A stretch of 64,000 nucleotides of DNA from JBPOFY01 sp049889815 (GTDB taxonomy: Bacteria; Verrucomicrobiota; Verrucomicrobiia; Opitutales; Coraliomargaritaceae): the NCBI GenBank assembly GCA_049889815.1, contig JBMHCR010000024.1:1-64000 (forward strand). Direction: 5' to 3'. The notes under the pieces were generated by a model. That model was not told where the DNA came from and searched no databases. It saw nothing but the letters and a program-made list of their open reading frames with translations. The translations under genes were made by a program, and so were the position numbers. Shown here in pieces: positions 42,097-51,497 of the stretch. How positions within the stretch are numbered: position 1 is the first letter of the stretch; every line of letters starts with the position of its first letter.

Positions 42097-44153
42097 TGCC
42101 ATCAGAGAACAACAGTCCAAACAACAACGAACCTGGTCGCAGTGGCCCGCCGCAGCGATTCCAGCCGAAGATTTTATTTATCTATCTGCTAATTGGTGCA
42201 GCGCTTCTGACTATTTGGTTTGCGAACCCTGGTGCGAGTGCTAACGCACGACAGCTAACAATCAGTCAACTCGTTGAAGCGGTTAAGAATGAACAGATTG
42301 GAGCGGGTGACGGTGAGATGGAGCCCGACACCTCCTTCGGTCGCGATGGTTATGTGATCACCGGAAAAATGGCGAATCCCGATCTGGTCGGCAAAGATGC
42401 GGCGTTGATTCCCGAAGATGCCCCTAAGATGGTCAACTTCACGTCACGCGGGCGCTTGACTGAAGAGGATTTCTTGCTGGTTCGCGAGGTGCTTACAGAA
42501 AGGCGTTCGAGTACTGGTCTGCAGGAAGTGTTGATCAGTTTGCTGCCATTTGTTCTGATCATTGGGCTGCTTTATTTCCTCTTTGTTCGCCAAATCAAGA
42601 ATGCTGGTCGCGGTGCGATGAGCTTCGGCAAGAGCAAGGCGAAGATGCTCACCCGGGAGAAGGACGCACTGACCTTCAAGGACGTTGCCGGATGCGACGA
42701 GGCTAAGGAAGAAGTCAGCGAAGTCGTGGACTTCCTGAAGGATCCAAAGAAGTTTCAACGCATCGGTGGCCGTATTCCAAAAGGTGTTCTGATGGTTGGC
42801 CCTCCAGGGACCGGTAAAACCTTACTCGCAAAGGCCGTGGCTGGCGAGGCGGACGTTCCCTTCTTTTCAATCAGTGGTTCCGACTTCGTCGAGATGTTTG
42901 TCGGCGTCGGTGCCGCACGTGTTCGCGATATGTTTGAACAAGGCCGCAAGAATGCCCCGTGTATCGTATTTATTGACGAAATCGACGCGGTCGGTCGTCA
43001 GCGCGGTTCTGGCGTCGGTGGAGGCAACGACGAGCGTGAGCAGACTTTGAATTCTCTGTTGGTCGAGATGGACGGTTTCGACGGACACGAGGGTGTGATC
43101 ATTATTGCTGCCACAAACCGCCCCGATGTTTTGGATAATGCCCTGCTGCGTCCGGGTCGTTTCGACCGTCAGGTGACGATCGACCTTCCGGATTTGAACG
43201 GCCGCCACGAAATCCTTCTCGTTCACGCCAAGAAGATCGCCCTTTCTGAAGAGGTGAATCTTGAGTATGTTGCGCGTAATACCCCTGGTTTCTCTGGTGC
43301 AGACCTTGCCAACTTATTGAACGAGGGCGCACTCATTGCGGCTCGTTACAATAAGAAAGTCGTCGAGATGGATGACCTCGATGAAGCGCGCGATAAAATA
43401 TCTTTCGGGCGCGAGCGTCGTAAACTCATGGATGATGAAGATCGTAAGATTACGGCGTATCACGAAGCAGGTCATGCATTGATCCAGGGTATTGTCGATG
43501 ATGGCCACATGCCGGTACATAAAGTGACCATCATTCCACGCGGTCAAAGTTTGGGCTCGACGATGTTCATGCCCAAAAAGGATCTGCTCAACCACTCCAA
43601 GCGCCGGCTGGTTGCCAGTCTTTGCTGCTTAATGGGTGGCCGTGCTGCAGAAGAAATTGTCATGGGTGATGTTACCAGTGGAGCATCTGGAGATATTCGG
43701 ATGGCAACACGCACTGCCCGCCAAATGGTTTGCGACTGGGGCATGTCAGAACTCGGAATGGTCGCCCTAGGTGAAAACCAAAGTGGCGGCTATCTCGGCC
43801 ATGGTGGTATGTCTACCAAGGACTATAGCGAGGAAACTGCTCAAAAAATCGATACCATCGTCCGTGATATTATTAAGGAGCAGTATGACAGAGCGCTCGA
43901 TATCTTGAACACGCACAGGGAAGCGCTCGATAAGATTGCGGATGCGCTTCTCGAACACGAAACGATCGACGGCAAGCACGTCTTGGAAATCATCGAACAC
44001 GGTGAAATGCGCTCGCCAATCATCAAGCGCGTGATCGAGGAACCGAAGTCCGATGAGGAAGAAGCACCAGCCGATGCTGACAAAAAAGCGAAGAAGGATG
44101 AAGAGAGCGGAGGTTTTGCAGGTGGTGAGGCTCCCGCTGGCGCCCCAGCTTAA
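42096..44153 (+). CDS. ftsH: ATP-dependent zinc metalloprotease FtsH
   Basis: Membrane-anchored AAA+ protease that degrades misfolded membrane proteins and short-lived regulators. The 685-residue protein has TM1 (about 27-46), a short extracytoplasmic domain, TM2 (about 150-170), an AAA domain with Walker A GPPGTGKT, Walker B IVFIDEIDA and the second region of homology ATNRPDVLDNALLRPGRF, and the protease motif YHEAGHAL. The C-terminal tail is Lys/Glu/Ala-rich and ends GGFAGGEAPAGAPA. Coupled to tilS. Confidence 0.98.
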   Translation: MPSENNSPNNNEPGRSGPPQRFQPKILFIYLLIGAALLTIWFANPGASANARQLTISQLVEAVKNEQIGAGDGEMEPDTSFGRDGYVITGKMANPDLVGKDAALIPEDAPKMVNFTSRGRLTEEDFLLVREVLTERRSSTGLQEVLISLLPFVLIIGLLYFLFVRQIKNAGRGAMSFGKSKAKMLTREKDALTFKDVAGCDEAKEEVSEVVDFLKDPKKFQRIGGRIPKGVLMVGPPGTGKTLLAKAVAGEADVPFFSISGSDFVEMFVGVGAARVRDMFEQGRKNAPCIVFIDEIDAVGRQRGSGVGGGNDEREQTLNSLLVEMDGFDGHEGVIIIAATNRPDVLDNALLRPGRFDRQVTIDLPDLNGRHEILLVHAKKIALSEEVNLEYVARNTPGFSGADLANLLNEGALIAARYNKKVVEMDDLDEARDKISFGRERRKLMDDEDRKITAYHEAGHALIQGIVDDGHMPVHKVTIIPRGQSLGSTMFMPKKDLLNHSKRRLVASLCCLMGGRAAEEIVMGDVTSGASGDIRMATRTARQMVCDWGMSELGMVALGENQSGGYLGHGGMSTKDYSEETAQKIDTIVRDIIKEQYDRALDILNTHREALDKIADALLEHETIDGKHVLEIIEHGEMRSPIIKRVIEEPKSDEEEAPADADKKAKKDEESGGFAGGEAPAGAPA

Positions 44154-44323
44154 AGAGATCCCTCAGCTCGGTCTTTGTTAAAAATTTTTAGTGTATAAAC
44201 CCTGGGTAAACTGGGGTGCCTTCTTCTGGTTTTTGCATGAGAATCCACTTAGCCGTGTTTCTGTTTCAGTAGGATAAGGTTCTTATGAGCATTTTAAACG
44301 ATACCAGATTTAGCATAAGGTTA

Positions 44324-44467
44324 TGCCAGACATCGGTACTGAGGAAGAAGTGGCCAAGGTGTTGATCGTTGATTATAACGGTACCGAACTATCCTTTAAA
44401 TTGGAGCAAACCAAAGGCTCCACACATAAGAACGGTGCTCCATGCAGGCATCTTAAATCGATATAAG
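44324..44467 (+). CDS. Possible small or truncated ORF overlapping the 3' end of chrA
   Basis: A 47-codon frame with an AAGG seven bases before ATG. The first 26 residues (MPDIGTEEEVAKVLIVDYNG, then TELSFK) look protein-like, but from about 44389 the frame runs antisense to the end of chrA and becomes low-complexity. It may be the 5' stub of a gene interrupted when the chromate transporter arrived, or chance. No family assigned. Confidence 0.3.
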
Positions 44468-45573
44468 GCTAGGAGTGCGACCGCTGCGACTAGCCCGTCC
44501 GAAATGGAATGGATAGCGTGCGGAATGACTGGATCGAACAATGCCGCAAATAAAAGGCCTAGCACCGCAGCATTGGCGCCGATCAGTCCAGCCTGCGCCC
44601 AAGCTCGGGTGCGCAGGCGATGCCAAGTAGGCAGCAGGACGACTAACAATAATAGACCCGGAAGAAAGATTGCGATGAGCGCGCCGATTCCACCAAGAAG
44701 GAGTGGTTCTGTAGATTCACTGGCGGTGCCTAGAAATGCTGACAGTGTGAACAACGGCCCGGGTAGGGCTTGTGCGGCACTGTAGCCTGCCAAGAAGTTG
44801 GCTTCGCTCACTATGTTCGGAACCAGACCCTGCTCTAAGAGGGGCAGGACCACATGTCCGCCCCCAAACACAAGCGCGCCAGCTTGATAGTGCGCCGCGT
44901 AGATCGATACATTTGTGCCACCGTTGTTTGCGAGGATTGCCAATCCAAGGAGGGCTGAGTATCCAGCCAAGCAACCATAGACGGCCCATGGTTTTACGGC
45001 TATCAGCAATTCTTGAGAGTGCTCTCTCTGTGCGGGTCGATCGAAGCATAAGCTTCCGATCCCTAAGCCTGCGATTACCACTGCGAGCTGTATCCACGAA
45101 GTGGGCACGATCAATGCCGCGGCAGCACTCGCGATGACCAACAATCGTCGAGGTATATCGGGGCAAAGCGATTTCGTTAAACCAATCGCAGCATTGGCAA
45201 CGACGGCAACAGCGGCAATCAAGAGACCACGGATCAGCGCATCGGCTGATGCTCCTAAGGTGAAAAGCCCGTATGCGGCGGCGATCATCAATATTGCTGA
45301 GGGTAAAGTGAATCCCAACCACGCAGCGCAGGCACCGGAGAGTCCTCCTCGGTGCCAACCAATCGCAAAACCCAGTTGACTGCTGGTTGGTCCGGGCACG
45401 AACTGGCAGAGCCCCAGAAGCTCGGTAAAATGAGCACTCGTCAACCACTTACGTTTGGTCACAAAGGTCCCCTTGAAGTAAGCCAAATGGGCAACAGGTC
45501 CGCCAAATGATAAGCAACCCAAGCGCAGGTAGATCCAAAAGATTTCGAATAAGCGGTGGCGGTGCGAAGACAT
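44389..45573 (-). CDS. chrA: Chromate transporter (CHR family)
   Basis: Inner-membrane efflux protein of 394 residues with two homologous CHR domains. Signatures: WIYLRLGCLSFGGPVAHLAY, ELLGLCQFVPGPTSSQLGFA in the first half and GALVFGGGHVVLPLLEQGLV, FLAGYSAAQALPGPLFTLSA in the second. Exports chromate (or sulfate-like oxyanions). Start ATG at the 5' end is preceded by TGAGGA, a good ribosome-binding site whose TGA is also the stop of the upstream small frame. It is convergent with ftsH. Confidence 0.93.
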   Translation of the reverse strand: MSSHRHRLFEIFWIYLRLGCLSFGGPVAHLAYFKGTFVTKRKWLTSAHFTELLGLCQFVPGPTSSQLGFAIGWHRGGLSGACAAWLGFTLPSAILMIAAAYGLFTLGASADALIRGLLIAAVAVVANAAIGLTKSLCPDIPRRLLVIASAAAALIVPTSWIQLAVVIAGLGIGSLCFDRPAQREHSQELLIAVKPWAVYGCLAGYSALLGLAILANNGGTNVSIYAAHYQAGALVFGGGHVVLPLLEQGLVPNIVSEANFLAGYSAAQALPGPLFTLSAFLGTASESTEPLLLGGIGALIAIFLPGLLLLVVLLPTWHRLRTRAWAQAGLIGANAAVLGLLFAALFDPVIPHAIHSISDGLVAAVALLALYRFKMPAWSTVLMCGAFGLLQFKG

Positions 45574-45581
45574 GTGAGTCC

Positions 45582-45935
45582 TCAATTCGTTCCAAGGCGG
45601 GTGGACTTTGCGAATGTTTTGATGACGAATGCGGCGGGTATATATAGCTCCTCAAGTCCAGCCTCAGGGATGTGTCGGCGGTCGATTTGATGCCGGAATT
45701 CGGGTATGCTCGCTTCCAAGATCCTGGGTTGAGTGTGTTTGAAGCTCATTTTGTATTCTGGGAAGTCGCGGACTTCGATCGCGGGCTGGGAAAGCAGGGC
45801 GCCTCCCGAATGGCAATCGTTGTTGGCAATTTTAGCTTCGAGGGCTTCGTCGGATTGTTTTACCACAAGGCCTTGAGTGTTCGTGCCGTCGCAGTGGAGC
45901 CGCAGTCCCCTCATCTCTATTTCTGGGTTTCGCAT
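45582..45935 (-). CDS. Hypothetical protein upstream of chrA (uncertain)
   Basis: A 117-residue frame with no recognisable family (segments EVRDFPEYKMSFKHTQPRIL, EASIPEFRHQIDRRHI). Its stop codon overlaps the chrA ribosome-binding site (TGAGG), which suggests coupled translation, but no convincing ribosome-binding site precedes its own start. An equally long frame exists on the plus strand, so the assignment of strand is uncertain. Confidence 0.3.
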   Translation of the reverse strand: MRNPEIEMRGLRLHCDGTNTQGLVVKQSDEALEAKIANNDCHSGGALLSQPAIEVRDFPEYKMSFKHTQPRILEASIPEFRHQIDRRHIPEAGLEELYIPAAFVIKTFAKSTRLGTN

Positions 45936-46124
45936 TCACGAATCGGGCAGCGGTTGTTGCGGTGCATCTTCATTCAATACCAGTCTGGCGCTTCTTTTGC
46001 ATAGCAACTGGTAGCGAGGTTTCAACACGGTAACATTGATTGATCTTAAGAGCGATGCATGTATTCAATGAACGATTAATGAAACCGAATCAATTCCTTA
46101 GCATAGAAATTCGCTCTTCAGGAT
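45936..46124. other. Intergenic region before the P-type-ATPase-like gene
   Basis: About 190 bases, AT-rich toward the right. No gene. A TTGAT-containing stretch near 46045 is not a full FNR-type site. The promoter of the following gene should be here. Confidence 0.4.
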
Positions 46125-47285
46125 ATGGGCTTACACTGTAAACATTGTGGGCTCGGTTACGCGGCATATCAGAATCACGATGGGTTTTGCTGCTCTGGTT
46201 GCGCTCAGGTCTACACTCTCATTCAAAATGAAGGGATGGGGGACTTTTACACCCTTCAGGATCGCATAGGTAAGCCGCCTGAATTGGGAGGGCCACAGGG
46301 GGCATTATCGTGGGCAAGAAAGTTACAGGCAGCGGTTGAGAAGGGCGAAGGTGTTCCGGGCGCGAAGCTTTCGGTCAGCGGGATGACCTGTGTGGGTTGT
46401 GCATGGTTGGTTCAGAAGCTTTCTAGTGGCCTTCCCGGGCTAAAGTCTATTCAGGTCGATCTCGAGGGTAGTTTCGTATCGATTAGGTGGATGCGAGGAA
46501 CCTTTTCATTAGTCGATTGGGTGCAGGAGCTTCGGCGTTTCGGTTACATTGCTACTGAGGCAAATGATGCAACCAGAGCGAGACTGTCTCCATTACTTTG
46601 GAGGATTTCTCTATGCACCCTTTTTGGCGTGAATGCATTGTTGCTCGAAGCGCTGCCATCATTAGGGCTCGACCTGTCGGCTTACGCTAACCTCTTGAGT
46701 TTATTGCTATGGTTCATGGTGGCCATGAGTGTGTTGGTTGGCGTCAGTTTTTTCGCATTGCCTGTGTATCAATCGTTAAGAGTGAAACGTTGGCACTACG
46801 ATGGTCAGATAGCATGCGGCCTAATCCTAGCCTACCTGCTTTCCGCTCTGGGCCTGGTCTCAGCGAGTTTGGCGCAGGTTTTATTCCTTTTGGTGATCAT
46901 ACTCACAACGCGCTGGCTCCACCGAAGTCAGTGGGCCCGCGACAGTGTATTCACAGGAAAGGTTGATTCAACCGTCCTCAATATCCTCCAGTACTGTGGG
47001 TTGGCAGTCATAGTGTGGGCACTTGTGCTCTGCGCTCTGCAAAAATGGGAGGCGGCCATTTCGGTGCTGTTTTCCAGCAGCCTGTATCCGGTGGCCAAGA
47101 GTGTGGGCTACAGCCCCGGTCGCCGTTTTGTGTCAGCTTATATGCTTACGGGTGTTCTTGGTATTGCGATCTTTAGCATGTTTCCGAGCGTCTCGCTTGC
47201 GGTCTTTTATGCTCTGTTGATGGGGGTAATTTGTAATTTTCTCTTCTTTCGTTTACACCTGGATGGTAGGAATCGAATGGATTAG
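46125..47285 (+). CDS. Heavy-metal P-type-ATPase-like membrane protein lacking catalytic domains
   Basis: Resembles the N-terminal half of FixI/CcoI copper ATPases: a cysteine-rich N-terminal domain (CKHCGLGYAAY, FCCSGCAQVY), an HMA domain with GMTCVGCAWLV, then about six membrane segments, including the ALPVYQSLRVKRWHYDGQIA and RWLHRSQWA segments found before the CPC helix. There is no DKTG phosphorylation domain and no nucleotide-binding domain. At the CPC position the sequence reads SSSLYPVAKS. The protein ends at 386 residues with an intact stop. It may bind and pass on metal without pumping, for example during cytochrome oxidase maturation; function is inferred. Confidence 0.75.
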   Translation: MGLHCKHCGLGYAAYQNHDGFCCSGCAQVYTLIQNEGMGDFYTLQDRIGKPPELGGPQGALSWARKLQAAVEKGEGVPGAKLSVSGMTCVGCAWLVQKLSSGLPGLKSIQVDLEGSFVSIRWMRGTFSLVDWVQELRRFGYIATEANDATRARLSPLLWRISLCTLFGVNALLLEALPSLGLDLSAYANLLSLLLWFMVAMSVLVGVSFFALPVYQSLRVKRWHYDGQIACGLILAYLLSALGLVSASLAQVLFLLVIILTTRWLHRSQWARDSVFTGKVDSTVLNILQYCGLAVIVWALVLCALQKWEAAISVLFSSSLYPVAKSVGYSPGRRFVSAYMLTGVLGIAIFSMFPSVSLAVFYALLMGVICNFLFFRLHLDGRNRMD

Positions 47286-47528
47286 TTTTTTGAAGGAATT
47301 GCCCAGTGCGTGGCGGTTGTTTCGGCGGGCCTTTAATCACACACTGGCGGTATGCGCTTGCCTACAGCGAAAGCCTTCTCCGGAATCCTCAGCGTGGGAA
47401 ATACCAACTTCGAAGACCTTGTATTTCTGAGAACTGGTAAAAATCTCGCCTAGGACTTTTGTGTTTGCGATTGTGACTCGTCGTGCGTCTATGATTTATG
47501 GGCAATTAAATTGAGACTCTCTGGACGG

Positions 47529-48410
47529 CTAAAAGTGTGCCGATCCATCCTCAAGGCCGGACCACCAATCTTCTGACTGTCGAAGTGCTTCCGGGGTCTG
47601 TCCCGCCTCGCGCAGTTCGCGTAGACTGAGCGAGCGATTCCGCTTTGCCAGCCGTTGTCCGCTTGTGTCGCAGAGTAGGGGCGTATGGAAGAAGTCGGGT
47701 GCCGCTATTCCGAGTGCTTTATAAACGAGTAGTTGGCGCGCAGTTGATATCAACAAGTCCTCGCCTCGAACGACCTCGGTAATATCCATGGCGTCGTCGT
47801 CGACAACGACTGCCAGCTCGTAAGCGGGCACGCCATCTTTACGCCATACGAGAAAGTCGCCGAAGTCATGCCCGGATTTGAACTCGCAAGGCCCAAGCCT
47901 TCGATCGTCGAACTCAACCACGACATAGTCGGGCACACGAAAGCGCCAGTTTGTTTCGCCAGGGTGTGTCGCATCTTTGCCTGTTCCGACAGGTGGGCGC
48001 CAGTTTTCTGGAAAAATTTGCTCTGAAGTTTCATCCTCTCGATGCGGTGCCATCGCAGCATGTGCCACGTCTTTCCGTGACTTATCGCAGGGATAGATAT
48101 AGCCTCCTTCTTGCAAGCGCTTCCAAGCATCGAGAAACAGTCCCATGCGTTCGCTCTGGCGATAGGGTGCGTAGCCGCCACCAACATCTGGACCTTCTTG
48201 CCAGTCGCAACCAAACCAGCGGAGGTCCTCGATAGCGCCATCAGAGAACTCCGATTTGCAGCGCTGCGGGTCTAGGTCTTCGTCTCGGTACAGAAGTTGC
48301 CCTCTAGCTTCACGAGCGCGTTCCATCGCGATCCAAAACGTCCGCGCGTGACCGAGGTGTAAATAGCCCGTCGGTGTGGGTGCGATGCGTCCTCTGTAAT
48401 TAGAACTCAT
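47529..48410 (-). CDS. gluQ: Glutamyl-Q tRNA(Asp) synthetase
   Basis: GluRS paralogue lacking the anticodon domain that attaches glutamate to queuosine in tRNA-Asp. The 293-residue protein starts RGRIAPTPTGYLHLGHARTF (HIGH motif as HLGH) and has EDLDPQRC, VVRGEDLLISTARQLLVYKAL and QRLAKRNRSLSL (KMSKS equivalent). A zinc-type region is reduced to YIYPCDKSRKD. QueA in the window makes the queuosine precursor. Divergent from the helicase gene. Confidence 0.92.
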   Translation of the reverse strand: MSSNYRGRIAPTPTGYLHLGHARTFWIAMERAREARGQLLYRDEDLDPQRCKSEFSDGAIEDLRWFGCDWQEGPDVGGGYAPYRQSERMGLFLDAWKRLQEGGYIYPCDKSRKDVAHAAMAPHREDETSEQIFPENWRPPVGTGKDATHPGETNWRFRVPDYVVVEFDDRRLGPCEFKSGHDFGDFLVWRKDGVPAYELAVVVDDDAMDITEVVRGEDLLISTARQLLVYKALGIAAPDFFHTPLLCDTSGQRLAKRNRSLSLRELREAGQTPEALRQSEDWWSGLEDGSAHF

Positions 48411-48602
48411 TACGTAAATTCAAATGCACTTGCTTGAGGGGTGCAAGCTATGCTTGAGCGTATGCCACTTTTCGCGCGTGCATTTACCCATTTATGTTAG
48501 CGGCGCTTTCTCCTTGATCTTCAAAGAAATACGCCCACGATCCCGCTCTTTCATCTTGGACCCGGATGCGAAAGTTGGCCGGGCATTTCACCCACCGCTA
48601 AT

Positions 48603-49817
48603 ATGACGTTTCCAGAACTTGGGCTCGACGAGTCCATCCTCAAATCCATTGACGAATTCGGTTTCAAAGAGCCGACTCCGATTCAAGCGGGTGCGATCCC
48701 GCATATTCTTGCTGGCCGTGATGTAATTGGTTCGGCACAAACGGGCACCGGTAAAACGGCAGCCTACGCTTTGCCGATTTTGCATCGCCTAGGCGGGCAC
48801 AAGAAAGGAGCAGCACCGCGTTGTCTCGTTTTGGGCCCGACGCGTGAGTTAGCCGCTCAGGTCGAAGATCAGTTTGCCTCCTATGGAAAATACTGCGCGC
48901 CGAAGGTTTGCCTCATTCACGGCGGTGTGGGCTACGGCAAGCAGATCGCTGAGGTAAAAGCGGGCGCTGATGTGGTGATCGCGACACCTGGTCGCTTGAT
49001 CGATCATGTCATGCAGAAGAATTTTGACCTGCACTCGATCGAGGTGCTTGTGCTGGATGAGGTCGATCGAATGCTCGACATGGGATTTATCGAAGATGTG
49101 CAACGCATCATCAAAATGTGCAGTAAGGAGCGTCAGACCCTGCTCTTCTCGGCGACGGTTTCGGAGGAGATCAAGCGGATTGCCGCTAGCAGTCTTAAGG
49201 ATCCGGCGGAGGTCACGATTGGTATCAAGTTGTCGCCTGCGGAAACGGTGAAACACGAAGTCTATCCGGTCGGCGCGATGCAGAAGTTCGATCTGTTGAT
49301 TGCATTGATTGAGAGTCAAGAGGTGGATAGCATGATCATCTTTTGTCGGATGAAAGTCGGTGCCGATCGAATTGCACGCTGGTTGAAGGAGCGCGATTAC
49401 AGTTGCGCGGCGATGCACTCCAACTTACCGCAAAAGGCCCGAACTCGAGCGTTGGAGCAGTTTAAAGAGGGCCAGATTCAAATCCTTGTTGCCACCGATA
49501 TTGCATCACGAGGCTTGGACATAGCGAATGTGACCCACGTCATCAACTACGATGTCCCTGAACATGCCGAAGACTATGTTCACCGTATTGGCCGCACAGG
49601 GCGCGCCCAGCGCGAGGGTGATGCGGCGACGATTGTCGCACCGGACGAACAATCCAAACTCGATGCGATTGAGAAGTTCATCGATCAGCCGATTCCGCAG
49701 CGTAAGTTGGATGGCTTCAATTATTTCCACGAGCCTATCATTCGTTCCGAGGAAACCGCGAAGCCCAAACGCCGGCGTCGTAATTCGGCATCGAGTCGTT
49801 TTGGACGTCGCCGATAG
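48603..49817 (+). CDS. DEAD-box RNA helicase with DEVD motif II
   Basis: ATP-dependent RNA helicase of 404 residues, RhlE/CsdA-like. Motifs: Q motif (PTPIQAGAIP), I AQTGTGKT, Ia PTRELA, Ib TPGR, II LDEVDRMLDMGF, III FSAT, IV IIFCRMK, V ATDIASRGLD, VI HRIGRTGRA. Motif II is DEVD, not the usual DEAD. The basic tail (KRRRRNSASSRFGRRR) suits RNA binding. Likely roles are ribosome assembly and RNA decay. The rsmE gene follows after 23 bases. Confidence 0.95.
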   Translation: MTFPELGLDESILKSIDEFGFKEPTPIQAGAIPHILAGRDVIGSAQTGTGKTAAYALPILHRLGGHKKGAAPRCLVLGPTRELAAQVEDQFASYGKYCAPKVCLIHGGVGYGKQIAEVKAGADVVIATPGRLIDHVMQKNFDLHSIEVLVLDEVDRMLDMGFIEDVQRIIKMCSKERQTLLFSATVSEEIKRIAASSLKDPAEVTIGIKLSPAETVKHEVYPVGAMQKFDLLIALIESQEVDSMIIFCRMKVGADRIARWLKERDYSCAAMHSNLPQKARTRALEQFKEGQIQILVATDIASRGLDIANVTHVINYDVPEHAEDYVHRIGRTGRAQREGDAATIVAPDEQSKLDAIEKFIDQPIPQRKLDGFNYFHEPIIRSEETAKPKRRRRNSASSRFGRRR

Positions 49818-49840
49818 GTCAACGGCTCGGCCTCGCGCTT

Positions 49841-50587
49841 ATGAATTTGATATTGTTTGAGCAGCCGTTTGAGGAACTGCAGTTGCCTGCACAGGATGAG
49901 CGGGCGAAACACATTCGCAAGGTTCTCCGTGCTGAGGTTGGAACAAAGGTCTTTGTTGGTTTTGTGAACGGGCTACGTGCTCGCTCCGTGGTCACAGAAT
50001 TACCTGACGACGGGAGTGTTCATCTGCAGGTCATTGGAACCGAGGCTGCGCCCGAGCCATTACCAATCTCTTTACTGCTTGGTTTGCCGCGGCCGCACAC
50101 TGCTAAGCGGATACTCTTTGAGTCTGCAAGCATGGGAGTCAGCGCGCTGCATTTTTTTGAGTCTCTTCGTAGTGAACCGTCCTACGCACACAGTAGCTTG
50201 TGGTCCACTAACGAGTGGCGTGAGCGACTTCGGCTTGGAACTGAGCAATCTTTCGGCACCCATGTTCCAGAGGTTTTGATGTATCCGGATTTGCAGTCGG
50301 CGATTTCCCGATTGCATGGGGCAGATGTGAGCATTGCCTTGGATAATTATGAGGCGCAGGGAGACCTTACTTCAAGTTTACCCGAGACGGCCGTAGACGC
50401 AGTGATTGCACTCGGTGCGGAACGCGGTTGGTCGCCAGAGGAGCGCGATGTTTTCCGAAAAAATGGCTGGAAGATCGCGCACATGGGTGCTCACGTTCTT
50501 CGCGCAGAAACTGCGGTAGCAGGTGCGGTTGCCGCGACTTCTGGAAAACTGGGGTGGTGGAGAGAGCAAACTGTCTCCGAGTTGTAG
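49841..50587 (+). CDS. rsmE: 16S rRNA (uracil1498-N3)-methyltransferase family (RsmE)
   Basis: SPOUT-fold, AdoMet-dependent rRNA methyltransferase of 248 residues. N-terminal PUA-like part (HIRKVLRAEVGTKVF), then the SPOUT domain. The usual IGPEGG-FS loop appears as ALGAERGWSPEER and the knot end as MGAHVLRAETAVAGAV. The changed loop suggests a diverged subfamily. Follows the DEAD-box helicase gene, a common ribosome-linked pairing. Confidence 0.88.
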   Translation: MNLILFEQPFEELQLPAQDERAKHIRKVLRAEVGTKVFVGFVNGLRARSVVTELPDDGSVHLQVIGTEAAPEPLPISLLLGLPRPHTAKRILFESASMGVSALHFFESLRSEPSYAHSSLWSTNEWRERLRLGTEQSFGTHVPEVLMYPDLQSAISRLHGADVSIALDNYEAQGDLTSSLPETAVDAVIALGAERGWSPEERDVFRKNGWKIAHMGAHVLRAETAVAGAVAATSGKLGWWREQTVSEL

Positions 50588-50641
50588 TTGAAACGCTCAA
50601 ATATCGTTGACGGCAAACACACGAAATTTCAGACAGATCAT

Positions 50642-51433
50642 ATGCAGTGTCTTCTACGCACCTTCGCGCCCACCATCTTGCTGATTGTTTTGTTCACCGG
50701 ATGTGCGCCTAGCAGGTTGGAAATCGTTAGCGAGACCGACGAAAAGCAGTATCAGCTTGCACAGGACTACAAGACGCAGGGGCGAATGGAAGAAGCGCTT
50801 AACGCCTATCATCGTGTTATTGATGCACGTCGCGACGCCCCCGAATCGCATCTAGAGGCCGGCTACATTTATCTGCGGGAACTCAAAGACCCGGTCCGTG
50901 CGATCTATCACTTTGACCGTTACCTGCAATTTAAGCCAAATTCACCGCAGGCGACGCAGGTGCGCCAACTAATCGAAACCGCACAAAAGGAATTTGCCCG
51001 ACAGTTGCCAGCACAGCCTTATCAAGGTGAGCTCGATCGGATCGACTTAATGGAGTTGGTGAAAAATTTAAAACAAGAGAACGACAGCCTGAAGCGCGAT
51101 TTGGTGAACGCGGAGGCGCGTGTGAAGCAGCTCGAGTCACTTGTTGGAGCGGGACGTCGTTCTGCTCCGGTCGAAACCACCACAGTCGTGCCTTCATCGA
51201 ATCGTCAACTGGTCTCGACGGTGCGTGTGCAGCCACCAGTTGCGACGACGCACACACCAGATCCTGCACGTGTTCCGCGCACGCATACCGTCCAGCCTGG
51301 AGATACCTTAAGCACGATCAGTTCACGCTATTACGGAACGCCTTCTCGTTGGAATGACATCTTCCAGGCCAATCGGGATGGTCTTCGGAATGAGAATGCG
51401 CTTAAGGTTGGGCAGGTCATTCGCATTCCGTAA
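50642..51433 (+). CDS. LysM-domain lipoprotein with TPR-like helices
   Basis: Envelope lipoprotein of 263 residues. The ATG is followed by a hydrophobic run and the lipobox LFTGC, so it should be lipidated by the pathway ending with Lnt. TPR-like helices span about 35-105 (YKTQGRMEEALNAYHRVID, LRELKDPVRAIYHFDRYLQF), then a coiled coil (about 125-170), a Pro/Thr linker and a C-terminal LysM (HTVQPGDTLSTISSRYYG) for peptidoglycan. A TTG 18 codons upstream would remove the lipobox position, so the ATG is preferred. Confidence 0.88.
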   Translation: MQCLLRTFAPTILLIVLFTGCAPSRLEIVSETDEKQYQLAQDYKTQGRMEEALNAYHRVIDARRDAPESHLEAGYIYLRELKDPVRAIYHFDRYLQFKPNSPQATQVRQLIETAQKEFARQLPAQPYQGELDRIDLMELVKNLKQENDSLKRDLVNAEARVKQLESLVGAGRRSAPVETTTVVPSSNRQLVSTVRVQPPVATTHTPDPARVPRTHTVQPGDTLSTISSRYYGTPSRWNDIFQANRDGLRNENALKVGQVIRIP

Positions 51434-51497
51434 TGCTTTGACTGAATGCCATTGGCTCCGGTTGACGCAGGGCCTACGAAGCTACAAATTGAAAACG

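Noticed and set aside
45672..46004. Plus-strand frame of 110 residues before the P-type-ATPase-like gene
   Set aside because: No family, no good ribosome-binding site, and it is antisense to an equally long frame that is better placed relative to chrA.
46040..46100. FNR-like TTGAT sites before the P-type-ATPase-like gene
   Set aside because: No complete TTGAT-N4-ATCAA is present; matches are partial.
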